From assembly GCA_036362985.1 (NCBI GenBank), contig JAYGXS010000007.1, positions 26,001,881-26,065,880 of the forward strand: a DNA stretch of 64,000 bases. Direction: 5' to 3'. How positions within the stretch are numbered: position 1 is the first letter of the stretch; the number at the start of each line of letters is the position of its first letter. Below the pieces are notes generated by a model. That model made no database searches. It worked only from the letters and a program-made list of their open reading frames with translations, and was not told the DNA's origin. The DNA is from Ligula intestinalis (Eukaryota > Platyhelminthes > Cestoda > Diphyllobothriidea > Diphyllobothriidae). The translations under genes were made by a program, and so were the position numbers. Shown here piece by piece: positions 10,985 to 22,707 of the stretch.

Positions 10985-11125
10985 TTTTCTCAAAGCAAAG
11001 GGAGACCGGAATGATCATTTCCGGCTTGTTAGCCGTCATCAGCCAGTTACACCCAATCTCAAGGGTTAAAACCCCCGAGATTCGAACCCGGGGCGTTTGG
11101 TCATGGAGTTGAACACTCTACCACT
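10985..11125 (-). repeat. tRNA-derived SINE, related to SINE-A (3' part)
   Basis: On the - strand the order is a tRNA-like segment with A box GTAGAGTGGTAGAGTG, B box GGGTTCGAATCTC, then the body shared with SINE-A (GCTAACAAGCCGGAAATGATC). The tRNA part differs from other SINE-A copies, so it may be a distinct subfamily with the same body. Confidence 0.55.
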
Positions 11126-11639
11126 CTACTTGGGTAGTGTTTGTGGCAGCTATCCAACAATTCTGTTCCCAGCGTTCACAGTGCTCGCGCCCCCCAAGGT
11201 CAGACCTCGTCACAAAAAACTGTTCTAATGCTTCCTTTGACTGGCGCTTCACCGTCCTCCGAGGCTTGGCTTCGCAGCTGCTTCTGGCTCAACAATAACA
11301 GCTGCGCCAGCGTCCCCTGTCCTTCAGCGTTCCGGCACGCCTTCTCCCACTTTTGAACTCAGCTTATTCAGTCACGCACACACCCACGCGTCCAAACAAG
11401 CACGCCTGCCCAGGGGCCACTTCAATGTGCCCCCTTCAACCGATTCAGCAAGAACCTCAATACTCGACACCCCCTTGGGGCAATTGCAACACACCGACAG
11501 CAAACCACTTTAACTCGCTTCGCAGTCATGCGAAAGCAGCTGTCATCATCACCCCTCTCACAACACAACAGTCGACACTCTCGAGCGCGACCGGACGCAG
11601 GCAACACCAGGTTTGGCTTCGCCAGCGGCCGTTGCCGCC

Positions 11640-11760
11640 TGGGGGTTCCGTGCACAATAAATCCCTCCTGCTGGTGTTCTCTGTCTCTTACCTCTTACCC
11701 GGGATTCCACCTGAGTATTGTAGTGATCATAGTACTACCACTACTTAGACCGCTACATGT
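11640..11760 (+). repeat. LTR-like or 3'-UTR-like polyadenylation segment
   Basis: Contains GTGCACAATAAATCCCTCC, with an AATAAA signal, and ends near 'CTACTTAGACCGCTACATG'. It parallels 4620-4740 and 45490-45700. No ORF belongs to it. Confidence 0.3.
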
Positions 11761-12009
11761 TCACACAAGGCACTGGTCAGATGTCCAAACTGATAGGGAC
11801 GCCAAAATGTCAGGCCGCGCCAAATGTGTTTTGGTCTGTTGCTTTTTGAGTACTCATGTGGGTACTGCCTCCAGTTGGATCATTAACCTCAAAATGCCAG
11901 AAGGCCTGTAGGAGTCTAAGCAGTAGGGGTACTCAGAGCAGTAAAAGCCTCGGACCGAAATCCCCAAGTTGTAGGTAAAAGGCTAAAGGCACCTGTTGGA
12001 GGGATTTCT

Positions 12010-12690
12010 TTGTGAAAAGATGTTCTTTGGGATATAACGTAACTTTAATTGGTGAATTTTCGAGTTTGGTGCCCCAGCTCGTCTTCGAACTAACAGGAAA
12101 TATGCAATGAACAAATAAAATGTCAAACGCGCGGAAAAAGTCAATAGTAATACGGGGTGAGACCTGATTGGTAGTTGTGGCCTCAGTCAGTCTGTATTGT
12201 GCGGACTTCCTTTCTTCCGCCGTTCTTTGAAGTGCTAATGATGCCATGCAATTGTATGCGCCGGTTGATGCATGAGTCGTCGGAATGTATGGTCTCAAGA
12301 AATGCTCGTCCATTTTTGGAAGGGCAAACTCCGACGATGCGTGTTTTATCCCATGCAAAGGTGTCTACTATGTCGAGGTAATATATAGCCACTTTGGACA
12401 AATGGCCACGTCTCTTCACGGCCAATGGGTGCTCGTGGATGCGTGTTGAGACGGATCTTCGTGTTTGGCCACAATATACAGTATTACAACCTCCGCATGG
12501 GATTTTGTAGATGTTATGGTGCATCAGGTCTCACTCCGTATAAATCATGTTTTTTTTTTCTGAATTTTTGAAATTTTATTTGTTCGTTGCACATTTCCTG
12601 CTAGTCCAAAGACGAGCTGAGGCACCGGACTCAAAAATGCAACAATCAAAGTTACGTTATATCCCAAAGAACATCTTTTTCTTCAAATGA
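12010..12690 (-). mobile_element. Penelope-like element fragment with inverted flanks
   Basis: Segment 12010-12180 and the reverse complement of 12530-12690 match over about 160 bp (core: GATGTTCTTTGGGATATAAC), enclosing the endonuclease remnant at 12183-12524. Inverted or mixed-orientation LTR-like repeats are known for PLEs. No reverse transcriptase remains between the arms. Confidence 0.65.
12183..12524 (-). pseudogene. PLE GIY-YIG endonuclease remnant
   Basis: The 113-residue frame starts with NIYKIPCGGCNTVYCGQTRR, matching the PLE endonuclease pattern 'vYkIpC..C...YiGqT.r', followed by STRIHEHPLAVKR, where R and the EH motif belong to the GIY-YIG core. The C-terminal part has the usual PLE spacing (DDSCINRRIQL). 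It lacks the preceding RT, so it cannot act alone. The domain normally nicks DNA for target-primed reverse transcription. Confidence 0.75.
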
Positions 12691-12724
12691 AAATTTATTC
12701 AGATGCGTGTTCTCAATTTATACT

Positions 12725-14060
12725 AGTGGATTTTTGTGCACAGAAACCACAGCTGCTGTCTCAGCTGGCAGTGGCCACTGGTGAAGCCACGGCTAGTGTT
12801 GATGTCATTCATTCATGCACGAGAGAGAGAGAGAGACCGTAGTGACAGCTTTTTTAGGGCGAGTGTGGGTAGGACTGTGTTTATTTCATTAAATTCTGCC
12901 AACATAATGTCGAATTTCCATCAATAGGCATCAGTTGCCTGAGCAACAGGAGTTTAAACTGATGGAGTGGTTCATTAAAACAATCATGAGCGCCTTTCAT
13001 TTAGTATTCTTTGATCAATTTAAACACCACCAATTCCGTAAGGCAGTTGGGCGGGGCGAACAGATATTCAGACGGCCCTAGAAGACAGTTTTGGCCGATT
13101 GTGCAGCAGGTTCAGCTGTTCTCCAATAGGTGCGTGCGGCATTGTCCGAGGGGTGTCGTGTCTGGTGGCGTATACAATGTCGGCAGAGAGCGGATAAAGG
13201 GGTGTGTTCAATCGGCGCTTGGGCAGCCGCGATTATTTGTACGCAAGTGTGTCTGCGCGCCTGAGAGCACTCACTGCGATAGAAGATGACCTTGAGGTAG
13301 CTGACCTTGAAAAAGGACGCCGGAAAAAGCAACGTAGGGCGTCGGCTACAGATCAGCTGTTGGAATTAAATGCGAAAATCCCGCAGCCTGGTTGTGCATG
13401 AGGCTATGTAAGGAAAGAGTTTGCGGGGTTGACAGCCCGCGGACTTGGCATAAAAAAAACTTATAACAGAAGGAGCCCTTTAGGGGCGTAGCGCCTCAGG
13501 CCAAAATTCCAAGTTGTAGGTCAAAGGCTAAAGGCACCTACGGAAGAGATTTATTGTAAACAGAACTCCCAGTTGCTGTCTCAGAGGGCAGTGGCCCCTG
13601 GCGAAGCCCGAGAGAGAGACCGTAGTGTCAGCTGTTTTAATAGAGTGTGTAGCAAGTTCACGTGTTCTTCAATAGGTGCTTGTGGCATTGTCCGAGGGGC
13701 GTCGTGTCTGATGGCGTAGGCTGTGTTGGTCGAGGGTGGGGAAAGGGGTGTGCTCGATTGGCGCTACTACTTACACGCAAGTGTGTGCGTGCGTGTACGT
13801 GTGTTCCCGAGGGTAAGTCGGTCAAGTGTCTGCGCGTTCGAAAGCGCTCACTGCGATAGCGAATGACCTTGAGGTAGCTGACCTTGAACAAGGACGCAGG
13901 ACACAGCAGTGTTGGGAGTCGGCTACAGGCCAGCTGTTAAAATTAACTGCGTAAATCAGGAAGCCCTCCCAAAGCCTGGTTGAGAATGAAAATGCGCAAG
14001 GTTGCGATTTGTAACAAAGGAGCCCTTTATGGGGCATTACATGTTCTCGGATCTGGTAAA
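12725..14060 (+). repeat. Tandem duplication, ~0.65-0.8-kb units
   Basis: Unit 1 (about 12725-13480) and unit 2 (about 13555-14035) share the blocks 'GGCATTGTCCGAGGGG.GTC', 'TGACCTTGAGGTAGCTGACC' and 'GGAGCCCTTTA.GGGGC'. The segment 'AAGTTGTAGGT.AAAGGCTAA' before each unit (11970 and 13513) is also shared. The ORFs at 13011-13289 and 13658-13891 are not conserved between the two units, which argues against coding. Confidence 0.6.
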
Positions 14061-14580
14061 AATGTGAACAATTATCAAATTAGTCGACCCCTTGATGTCG
14101 TGGGTTCAAAGTGCACCCAGGTCGTGGAACTTCTCACAAGTGGGTCAAGTGGTTTAAGTAACAACAGTCAGTTTATGCACCAATGTAGCCGAGATAGTGT
14201 AGCTTAGTGACTAAGTTTCGGTTCCGTCAATCAGTTGGCCACGACCTTCATCAGTGGGGACAATAATTCACCAGTCAATAGGTCCATAGCTTCATACACA
14301 CGACCACGGCTTAGCGGCCACCTTGATTTGCTTGCACTCAGGTGGGGAAAAATGCGGGTTAGATGTCAGTTTATTGGAACTTGACCAGGACGACGCGTTA
14401 TTTGAACATGCGGGTAGTTGCCTTCAAACGAGTCTCCTGACAACATGGTCAAAAGCTCAAAGACCTGAAAATAACGTCAAAGAAATGGCTAGTCATTACA
14501 AGGGCAGAGTTTCGGTAAATATTCCTCTCTGTCAGCCCTGCCTGAACGTCGATAGCGAAAAAAACGCAGTAAGGACAATG
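14061..14580. other. Unassigned stretch
   Basis: The only notable ORF (14323-14586, +, 87 aa) shows no recognisable motif. Its end runs into the inverted-repeat arm at 14581, so it is not supported as a gene. Confidence 0.4.
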
Positions 14581-15361
14581 TGTTAGCCTTGTGCTCCCAA
14601 CGAAGTCGATGTGGTCAATATCTTCAGGGGACAGAAACGAACATGCATATCCAAGGTATTGGACTCGGCTAGGCTTGACGTGTTCTCAGCGTGGGATCGC
14701 ATCATCGATTGCCTTTCTCATAGGCTAAAGACGTACTGTGCAAAGTTGCGCCTTACTTAAAAGGGACACACTGAAAAGCACAGAATCTCCCAAGGAGTTT
14801 TTTTTTCACTGTCTGCTTTAAAAAACAGCTATGTACCACCTCATGGCTCAGGACAATTGGTCTCGCAAACAAACTGAGATACCATTTTTCTGCTACCACG
14901 ACACTCATGTACAAATAGGGATCTCAAAGGCACTGCTTAGCCTCCACAAACCCGATCGATGAGCGACCTTCCAACATAAGTCCCGATCACAACCGACAGG
15001 ATAGCGGACCCGTGGCTGAACAACATAACACTGCATTTAACATTCGATGAACAAGGAAGCCAGGTTGGAACCTCAGGTCCTGCAAACCTGGCCATCTCAG
15101 TTTCAATCTTCTCTGCGTGAAATCCTTTCAGTAAATGCGCTTGGTCGGCATGCGGGTGCTTGCAAGGACTCTGGATTGCGCCCCTAAGCCGCATGGATTA
15201 CGATACCATTCCTCCACTTACTTACCCGACCGCAATGCCATCTGATTAATAATCTCGACACAGACTAAGTCTCAATGCATTCGCGAAATTAGTAGGCATG
15301 TTCGTTTCTGTCCCCTGAAGATATTGACCACATCGACTTCGTTGGAAGCAGAAGGCTAACA
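14581..15361. repeat. Inverted repeat, 66-bp arms, ~650-bp spacer
   Basis: The arm at 14581-14646 (TGTTAGCCTTGTGCTCCCAA...) and the reverse complement of 15296-15361 differ at about three positions. The inner ends read GACAGAAACGAACATGC. No flanking target duplication was found and the spacer has no recognisable protein, so this may be a fold-back element or two inverted copies of a short repeat. Confidence 0.55.
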
Positions 15362-15429
15362 CAACTGACGCTGTTCGGATAATCACCACACCGTCTCAAT
15401 ATTTGCAGAGTAGTAAAACTACGAATGAA

Positions 15430-15545
15430 TGAATACATTCACGTTCCAGGTATTTGCACGGATAAGGAAGAAGGATTGTCGAGCACCGGATTAACTTGTT
15501 AACTATCCTAAGTTTTCGAACCCTTACAGGAGTCTATCGTGTACA
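15430..15545 (-). repeat. PLE-type flank with hammerhead-like remnant
   Basis: Read on the - strand it contains CGATAGACTCCTGTA, then TTCGAAA, then TCCGGTGCTCGACA. The same series of blocks occurs in both arms of the palindrome at 55956-56140. The CUGANGA core itself is degraded here. Confidence 0.45.
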
Positions 15546-16390
15546 AAAATCGATTGCTGGCAAATCATCTGTCCAAAATATGGTCCACTTGATACAGGCA
15601 CCTGAACTGAGGGAGGAACCAATGATTTGCTTCAGTAGGCATTTTACGGAGCATAAGTTATACAGGTAGTTGGAACGAGGTGTTTATTCAAAAAACCAAC
15701 AGGCTAGCGTCTCGGCATTGACACGGGATTTCACAAACCCTGTGAATCAGTTTCGTGCACAACAGCACGTGAGGAGCTTCCTTCGCCAATCGCAACCCAG
15801 TAGCAAAACCGAGATCGGTACCTCCTGCAAACTAGACCGGAAATTGCGTTCGCAGCGGGTGGAACACTACAGACATGTTGACAGAAAGGTTCAGCAAACG
15901 TGAGGATTGTTTACAGGTCAGTCAGCGTTCCTCACGGCGTGACAGACGTTGTTTAGACAAAGCAGGCAACGGTGATAACGAGAGAGGGGGGGGGGAAGGC
16001 GGTGTGACCCTGCAAACAGTGGGCATTCATACCACCGCGAACGAGCAAACAATGCCGTCGGACAACGAGGGAGGGGGGTGAGCGGGTACCGGACAAAAAA
16101 CGCACCGAGGGAAACCTAGGAACAGCCCCCACCCCCCATCCGCTATTATGGACAAACCGCCTGACTGACCTAACCACGTGAATAAGGATATAAACAAAAG
16201 AGAATCCGTACCACAAGTTATTTGATTTGGACGAAAATCAGATCAGCGGTCTAAGCATGTGGGTAAGTCCGATGGTAGGAGCTAGGGCGATCTCGGAAGA
16301 AAGAGGCACATTTAAAAATTCGACAACGATTGTATACGTGGCTCCATCAAGACTTTGAGTAGGCTTAATTTAACCCCCCTCTCCATTTAG
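15546..16390. other. Unassigned stretch with a G-rich tract
   Basis: Includes a purine/G-rich tract near 15985-16015 and C-rich runs near 16125. ORFs on both strands are short and featureless. Confidence 0.4.
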
Positions 16391-16414
16391 CTAATTCCTA
16401 GCAACGCCTCCCTT

Positions 16415-16500
16415 AAGCGTTACCATTAAGGTTAGCGTTCGGGGTAGGGTTAGCGGTTAGGGTGACGCTTACGAGGGGGTTAGAGTAACGGTTAGGCTAG
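16415..16500 (+). repeat. Degenerate telomere-like repeat patch
   Basis: Irregular units around GGTTAG/GGGTTAG (GGGGTAGGGTTAGCGGTTAGGG... style). It is interstitial and degenerate, so it is not a chromosome end. Similar patches lie inside the two TIR elements at 18308-18806 and 52718-52950. Confidence 0.5.
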
Positions 16501-16840
16501 CGATGGCATAAACTTCTACCGTATCATCTTCAGTTGCGGCCATTACGAGAGTGTGTGATTCAACGACATATTCCCTCTCAGTTGGAGTGGCCATCACGGG
16601 TTGGGATCACTTTGCTTCGAATGTATAACTAATGTGGTGGGTTTTCAGCTTTTAGACAGGTTTACACCTCACAACGTTCCTGTATTCCTCCCACCTGGCG
16701 TTCTACTTCTCTTCCGAGCCGAGCCTGAATATCGTAGCGGCCAGGGTCTTCCCTGTTCACTTAAGTCACTGCGATAAATGTTTTAACTATTGATCCCGGA
16801 GTTCTGTTTATCCCACCCATAGGTACCCCCTATTACCAGT

Positions 16841-17075
16841 GGGAACCACAGCAGACGCGTCTTCGACCGCGTTCCCACCCGCCCTCAGGGCGGCCAAGTT
16901 CTGCTACACCAAACCTCCCTATGGTGGATCCATCTCGTCTCATCTCCACCTGTTTTTTTTATGACAGAGCAGCCCCTCTTGACTATGCTGCTCCGACTCC
17001 TCCTCCTCCTCGCCGCCGGGATTGAGGCCCACCCGGCGGGGTTCCGGACCCATCAAGGGCTACTTGCCTGCCTGC
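16841..17075 (+). repeat. LINE-tailed non-autonomous repeat (family T), copy C
   Basis: Closest to copy A at its 5' end (GGGAACCACAGCAGACGCG, TTCGACCGCGTTCCCACCCG) and to copy B at the 3' end (CTCGCCGCCGGGATTGAGGC). The ORF at 16961-17173 is a chance reading through it. Confidence 0.6.
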
Positions 17076-17179
17076 CCTATTACCAGTATTCCCTTTTTAC
17101 AAGAGCTAATGCTACCTTTTTTGAGTGGGACCAAAAACCTCGTTCAGAAAAATCAGTATGGCTCCACAAATAGCAAATA

Positions 17180-18230
17180 AGTACACCTAGTCATTCTACA
17201 GTTTCAGTAGGTTTGACCCCGGCTAGGTACTGTCAGATGACGTGCAAGCGAGGTTGGACGAATTTTTAAACTAGCACCAAGAATCGAGAGTCGTGGCTAG
17301 GAATGCTGTCATTGGAGGAAATATCCCGGACACTGCCCCTGCAATGAAGTTCAAATTGTGATGAAACCTCTTCAATGTGAACTTCACGGGAGTTGCTCGA
17401 CGAGGTACGCTACATGCGGGGTTCTTACTTCCAATCAACCATTTTGACCTTGAAGGACGGTGGATGGGAGCAGACGGGGCGGGTTAGAACGCTGGGTTCG
17501 ATCCCCATGCGCACCCATGACCTGCAGTAGAGTATGGTTGGCTAATGACGGGTAATAAGTCATAAATTGACATTAGGGTCCCCTCTGCCTACGCCATGCT
17601 CTGCAAAGATGTTTACACAGAACGCATGTCCGTCTGCCTACAGTTTGGTTCACAACGCGCTAATTACGGATGTGACCCTCATCCGTAATTATGGACAAAC
17701 AAGCTGGGCTGACCTGATCAAAGGCAACAAAAATAAGACAACATAAACATAAATAATCAACAACGGTCAGTGAATGGCGGGTTAGAAGGTTTGTTTCGTT
17801 AACAATGCAATGTCGGCCAAGAGGACAGCGTGCTGCCAATGATCAGACAGAGACCACGATAAGTTAATCATGACGTGAAGCATCGTCTCCTAGAGGGTAT
17901 TATATCGAAGTATTTTTGATGATGTAAGGTGGCTGGGATCGAATATCCTCCTCTGAGTTCAGCATAGCTAAAGTCGAAAAGCTAGAAGAGCAAGTACCTA
18001 TTGATTCCTGCAGCCCGGTGAAATCGTAGAGGTAGATGGTTCAGTTAATGCTCAATAAGAACATTTAAGATGTACAAGAAGCGTTAGCGCAGAAAATCTG
18101 GTACGGGCCGGAACTGCAAGTAACGGACTCCGCTCCTGCATTTATCCGTGATGTCTGACGATCATTTCCCAATCATAGATGCAGTCAGGTTAGCTTTTCC
18201 GAAAGAAAAAAACGCAGAGCTCATTGGTGG
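17180..18230. other. Unassigned stretch
   Basis: No supported gene. No long repeat pair within the window was matched to it. Confidence 0.4.
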
Positions 18231-18307
18231 TTGGCTAGGTAAAGCGAACTGAAGGTAGCTCCAACAAACGTCTGCACTAGTATAAATGCGATAGAAGAAA
18301 TCTTTTT

Positions 18308-18806
18308 GGCAGGAGTTTCCTTGATAGCGATCATGGATACAACTAGCCGTAGGTTGTTTTCATACGGTAACCATGAGAAGGGTTTTTTTTAAGTTGATAA
18401 AACTGATTTATTAAAAAAAGGAGTTTGTGAAAATAAGAAAAAAAAGTCGCAAAATTTTTTTGAAATAATTTAATACGCTGGCTATAGGCCTACGGCGTTG
18501 GGCGCGTAAATCGAAAAAAGGCGCAAAAAACAAACGGAGCTCGAATTGAGCTCGAATCACTGTCGACAAACTTGGAAAAGTGGAGTTTTATCCCGAAAAC
18601 TATTCTTTGCCCAAAACCTAGTAATAATTGATTTTTGAAGACTTTTTGCAATAGTAAGCAAAAACTTCGGGCTTTTTACATAAGATATCACTATCTCACA
18701 CTGGACCTAACCCTAACCCTAATCGTGCTCGGATCGAGCTCGAATCGCTGTCGACAAACCTGGAAATGTAGAGGTTTGTTCCGCCACTACCAAGGAAACT
18801 CCTGCC
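18308..18806. mobile_element. TIR element with 8-bp TSD (hAT-like MITE), copy 1
   Basis: The ends are inverted repeats: GGCAGGAGTTTCCTTGATAG at the left and CTACCAAGGAAACTCCTGCC at the right. The 8 bases ATCTTTTT stand directly outside both ends (18300-18307 and 18807-18814), a perfect target duplication. Eight-bp duplications are typical of hAT elements, but P and Merlin can give similar lengths. There is no transposase ORF in the 499 bp. The interior holds CCTAACCCTAACCCTAA at about 18706. The relative at 52718-52950 has the same TIR. Confidence 0.75.
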
Positions 18807-18839
18807 ATCTTTTTTTTAAATAAGCAGACTACTTACGAA

Positions 18840-19200
18840 GCCACTAATGTAGGATACCACCTTAGACTCGTGCTGGCACGGCGCTTCACCAACTCGAGCA
18901 ATTTCGTAAGGAAGCACTTTCTTTCCGTTTTCATGGTCGTGTAGCGACCTCATGTTCTAAGCCATGCTTTGCTCGCACTCGTCTGTGGCATGTCACCCAT
19001 GGCTGGCTTTCGTGTACACCTCCGATCAAGGTCACTGATGCGTCTGGCCTAACTGGCCAACCATTTCTCAAGGCCAGTTCACAAAAGACCTAAGAGTGGT
19101 GACTGCTTACGCTCAGACACTCCCGAAGCCGGTGACGTTAGGGTCGGTTGCAGACATCCGGACACGGCGACTACACCCGGCGCAATGCGACTCTGGACTC
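18840..19200 (+). other. 5' region of LINE J2
   Basis: Lies between the TIR element and the first recognisable J2 domain. Some stretches look like decayed coding sequence, but no ORF1 domain can be named. The 5' boundary of the LINE cannot be fixed by eye. Confidence 0.3.
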
Positions 19201-21049
19201 CGGCCCGCTCATGGCTGGACTGCACTCGTCTGGGCGTCACTTACTCATCAGATGGTTCTGTTCCACATGCGCCAAACAGATCTTCCCAAACCAAGCCTGT
19301 GTCCTGTGTGTGCCTTGCAACAACTGGTAACACTTCCGCGCAAGGGGCACTAATTGCTCGGATCTCACTTCCATCCATCAATACAGGGGTTCATCATACA
19401 CGTGCATAACTTGTCGTCATCCACGAAACGTGCCTACTCACACGCCGGTACGAGTGCTACCTCCACCTGTTTCATCACCTCTTGCAAGTCGGCAATCAAC
19501 CTAATTTCCGCCATCTCTTATGTCATTGTCCACGACTTCAGCCTCGCAACTACCCCCACTACCACCACCGCCTATGCCACGGTCCGCCACAACTCAGTCT
19601 GTCTCACAACAACCCTCAGTACCACCGCCGCTTATGCCGCTGACCGTCCCAGACGCCTCACCACTCTCTGACCTCAAAATACTGCAGCTGAACTGTAATA
19701 GCCTTTCTGGGAAAACAGATGAGATCATTAAACTCCTCCATGATCATAACATCAAAATAGCGGCTCTCCAGGAGGCAAAGCTGTCAGCAAAGTCGAAGGT
19801 CCCATGTTTCCCGGGCTTTGCCGTCATTTGAAGGGACAGAGCTCGTAACGCTGGTAGTGGACTGGTCACCTTGGTTCATCACAGCATCAAATACCAGGAG
19901 CTGACCTCTGCAACAATCTCCACGGACTTGCCTCTGGAAGAGCTCAATGTGCAAGTTACCATTGGACCGTCCAGTCTGACTGTCCATAACGTATACATTC
20001 CTCCACAAAGACGCTGTGGCGCTAACTTCAGGCCATCAATAGTCCACATGCTAACGGCTGATTCGAAACTCATCTTGGGAGACTTCAATGCCCACGATGA
20101 CTTGGAGTTCTCTAACCTTTCCTGTACTAGAGGTGCTTCACTAAAAGAGGAGATCAACAACACCAACATTGGCGCCTTCAACACGAATGGAACGTCAACG
20201 AAACTTCCTCATTCAGGTACTTGCGCTAGCCCTGACATCTTCATCGTCAGTTGCGACCTACTACTATCAACCTCGTGGGACTGTCTATGCAAACTGAGCT
20301 CTGACCGCCTCCCGATAGTTATCACAATCAGCACACATGTTTCGCCGATTCGTAACGCTCGCAAATGCTTTATGAATCTATGTCAAGCCAACTGGCCCGG
20401 TTTCCTTAGTGAAACTGAGAATCTCTTTGACCAGGCCCCTTTCCCTCCAGATGTCCGCCAGTGTGTATCAATTTTCAATCGCATCATGCACAACATTCCT
20501 GCAGGCAAGGTCTTTGATCCCATCCCAGGATACTCTTCTGATGCGGCCACCTTATTAAGAAAACGTGACGTCGCCCGGGCTCAAAATCCTCAACACCCGT
20601 CGTTGCCGGCCATGACCTTAGAGATCTCCCGACTGGTCAATGAACACAAGAGGACCCTATGGCAAGAAAACCTAGCCACCTTCTCCTGCCGCACTAACAC
20701 CAGCAAGTTATGGCAGACAATCCAATCCATCGGTAGAGGGGCGCCTGCACCTCCCAACCAGGTTATCAAATTCAATGGTATACCGATGAAGACCGACAGG
20801 GACATTGCCAACCAATTAAATGTGCAATTCACCTCGGTTGCAGTCCATAAATCCTCGAAGAATTCGAGGATCGTCAAACACAGGTCGCGCAAACCTTTAT
20901 TGATGCCACTCCAATTCTCAGCTCATGATACCACAACCGCGACTAAGCGTGCTAAGAACTCTAAGGTGTATGGACTTGACGACATTACGAGGGTACACAA
21001 AAAAACACCTAGGCCCCAGAGGTGTCGCATTCTTAACCATGTTGTTTAA
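19148..21049 (+). pseudogene. LINE J2 ORF2, N-terminal half: PHD-like finger and APE endonuclease
   Basis: One frame is open apart from stops at 19328-19330 (TAA), 19502-19504 (TAA) and 19829-19831 (TGA). First comes a PHD/RING-like cysteine pattern (CSTC...CVLC...CNNW[stop]HF...YTCITC, about 19258-19420) and a proline-rich linker. The APE endonuclease follows from LKILQLNCNSLSGK (about 19671), with ALQEAKL, the HNVYIPPQ block and LILGDFNAHDD. In the last APE motif the usual SDH is SDR (SSDRLPIV, about 20300), so the catalytic histidine is lost as well. The frame then continues toward the RT. The element is dead. Confidence 0.8.
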
Positions 21050-22707
21050 TCTGTCTCAAGCAACGTGCCATATACCAGCTGTCTGGAAAATTGCCCATAT
21101 CCTCCCCAGCCACAAAGCGGGTAAAGACTCCGCTGTCTCTGACAGTTACCGCCCGATCTCGCCCCCTTAGCCCAGCCGTGAAAATACTTGAGCGTCTTAT
21201 TCTCCCCCCGCTCAATAGATACGCCAACCTCCAAGAGCACCAACACGGTTTCAGAGCTTTCCACTCTAAGACGTCAGCCCTACAACGTGTCACGGACCGC
21301 ATTGCATGTGGTTTCAACAAAACGAAACCTGCGTACAGAACAGTAATAGTCGCCCTCGACCTTACTAAAGCTTTTGACTCGGTTAACATTGACACCTTGA
21401 TGACATCCCTCATGGATTCGTCTCTACCGAACGAGCTCTGCAGATGGCTGAACTGCGATCTCCGTGGCAGGCAAACGCGAGTCGAATTCTCAGGCACGCT
21501 ATCCAAAGCCCGAAACTCTAGGACAGGAGTTCCTCAAGGTTCTGTCATTTCGCCATCGCTATTCAACATCTACATGGCTGACCTCCCGAATCCCCCCCCT
21601 GAAGTCGAAATGGTGTCTTACGCTGATGACATCACCCTGCTGTCCTCTCACCCAAACTTTCGCATGGCTGCCGATGCCTTAAATAACTACATCCCCAGAT
21701 TAGTCCGGCACCTAGACGATAAGCATCTGAAGCTATCCAAGCCCAAGTCCTCAGTAACTCTGTTTACTCCGGACCCCAACGAATACAAGTCCTATCCTCC
21801 AGTTAAGGTGGAGGGCGATGACATTTCTCTATGTCAGTATTCTAAATTCCTGGGCCTCACTCTCGACCCGACGCTGGCTCTACACCGCCATGCTGATATC
21901 CGAGCCAGCAAAGCCAAAGCCAAGCTAAACACTCTAAAAGCATTGGCAGGTTCTTCTTGGAGCCAGGACACTGAGACGCTAGTCACGACATACCGGGCAA
22001 CAGGCAAGACAATGACTGAGCATGCATCAGCTATCTCTGCTCCACTGTTTAGCGACACCAGCTGAGCGAAAGTCCAACGCGTTGAGAACGCTGCTCTCCG
22101 CATCGCCACGGGCTGTGTTAACATGACCAATGTAGATCACCTCTATCAGGAAACTCAAGTCGTGCCTCTGAAAGTTCACTCCATCATGCAGGCAAACATC
22201 TACATTGCACAGTCCCATAACCCAGAACATCCGGGTAATCGTCTCTTAACACGCCCTCCACCAGCTAGACGCATGAAGCAATCTACCATAGACGTGCACC
22301 GCTCACATGCTTCGGTGTACCCTACTAATCTACCGATACCGGACCTCGTTAAGCGTATCCACACCGAAACTGTCGAGCAAGCCATTATCAGCTATAATCC
22401 CAACAGAGTCCCCAATGCTCCTCCGCCAATCTCCGACGTCATGGCCAGAGAACGTAGGACCAATCTGTCCAGAAACGCCAGATCCAGACTATCTCAGCTG
22501 CGTTCCGGCTTTTCCATGCCGCTGAATTCATTTAAATACCATCCCACCTCATGCTTCAACAACGTCACAGACAATTGTCCTGACTGCCTCCTGCCTTCCC
22601 ACACAACGTGCCACCTATTCGACTGCCCGGCCAAGCCTACAGATCTCACGCCTGAGGACCTATGGCTTCACCCAGACAAAGTCGCCGAATTCCTTCATCT
22701 TTCTTAA
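20985..22707 (+). pseudogene. LINE J2 ORF2, C-terminal half: reverse transcriptase and zinc tail
   Basis: The reading continues after two frameshifts, one near 20985-21000 and one near 21165-21175. It covers IPAVWKIAHILPSHKAGKD, DSYRPIS and LERLILPPLNRYANL, then QHGFR. The RT core from 21091 has VALDLTKAFDS, VPQGSVISPSLFNIYM and VSYADDITL. A TGA at 22063-22065 replaces a likely Trp codon, and the frame then resumes to 22707. The end has NCPDCLLPSHTTCHLFDCP and LTPEDLWLHPDKVAEFL, the same tail type as LINE J1 but a different subfamily. The lesions are few relative to its ~3.4 kb, suggesting a fairly recent insertion. Confidence 0.85.

Noticed and set aside
16415..16500. Chromosome end (telomere)
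   Set aside because: The TTAGGG-like units are few, degenerate and interstitial; sequence continues on both sides.
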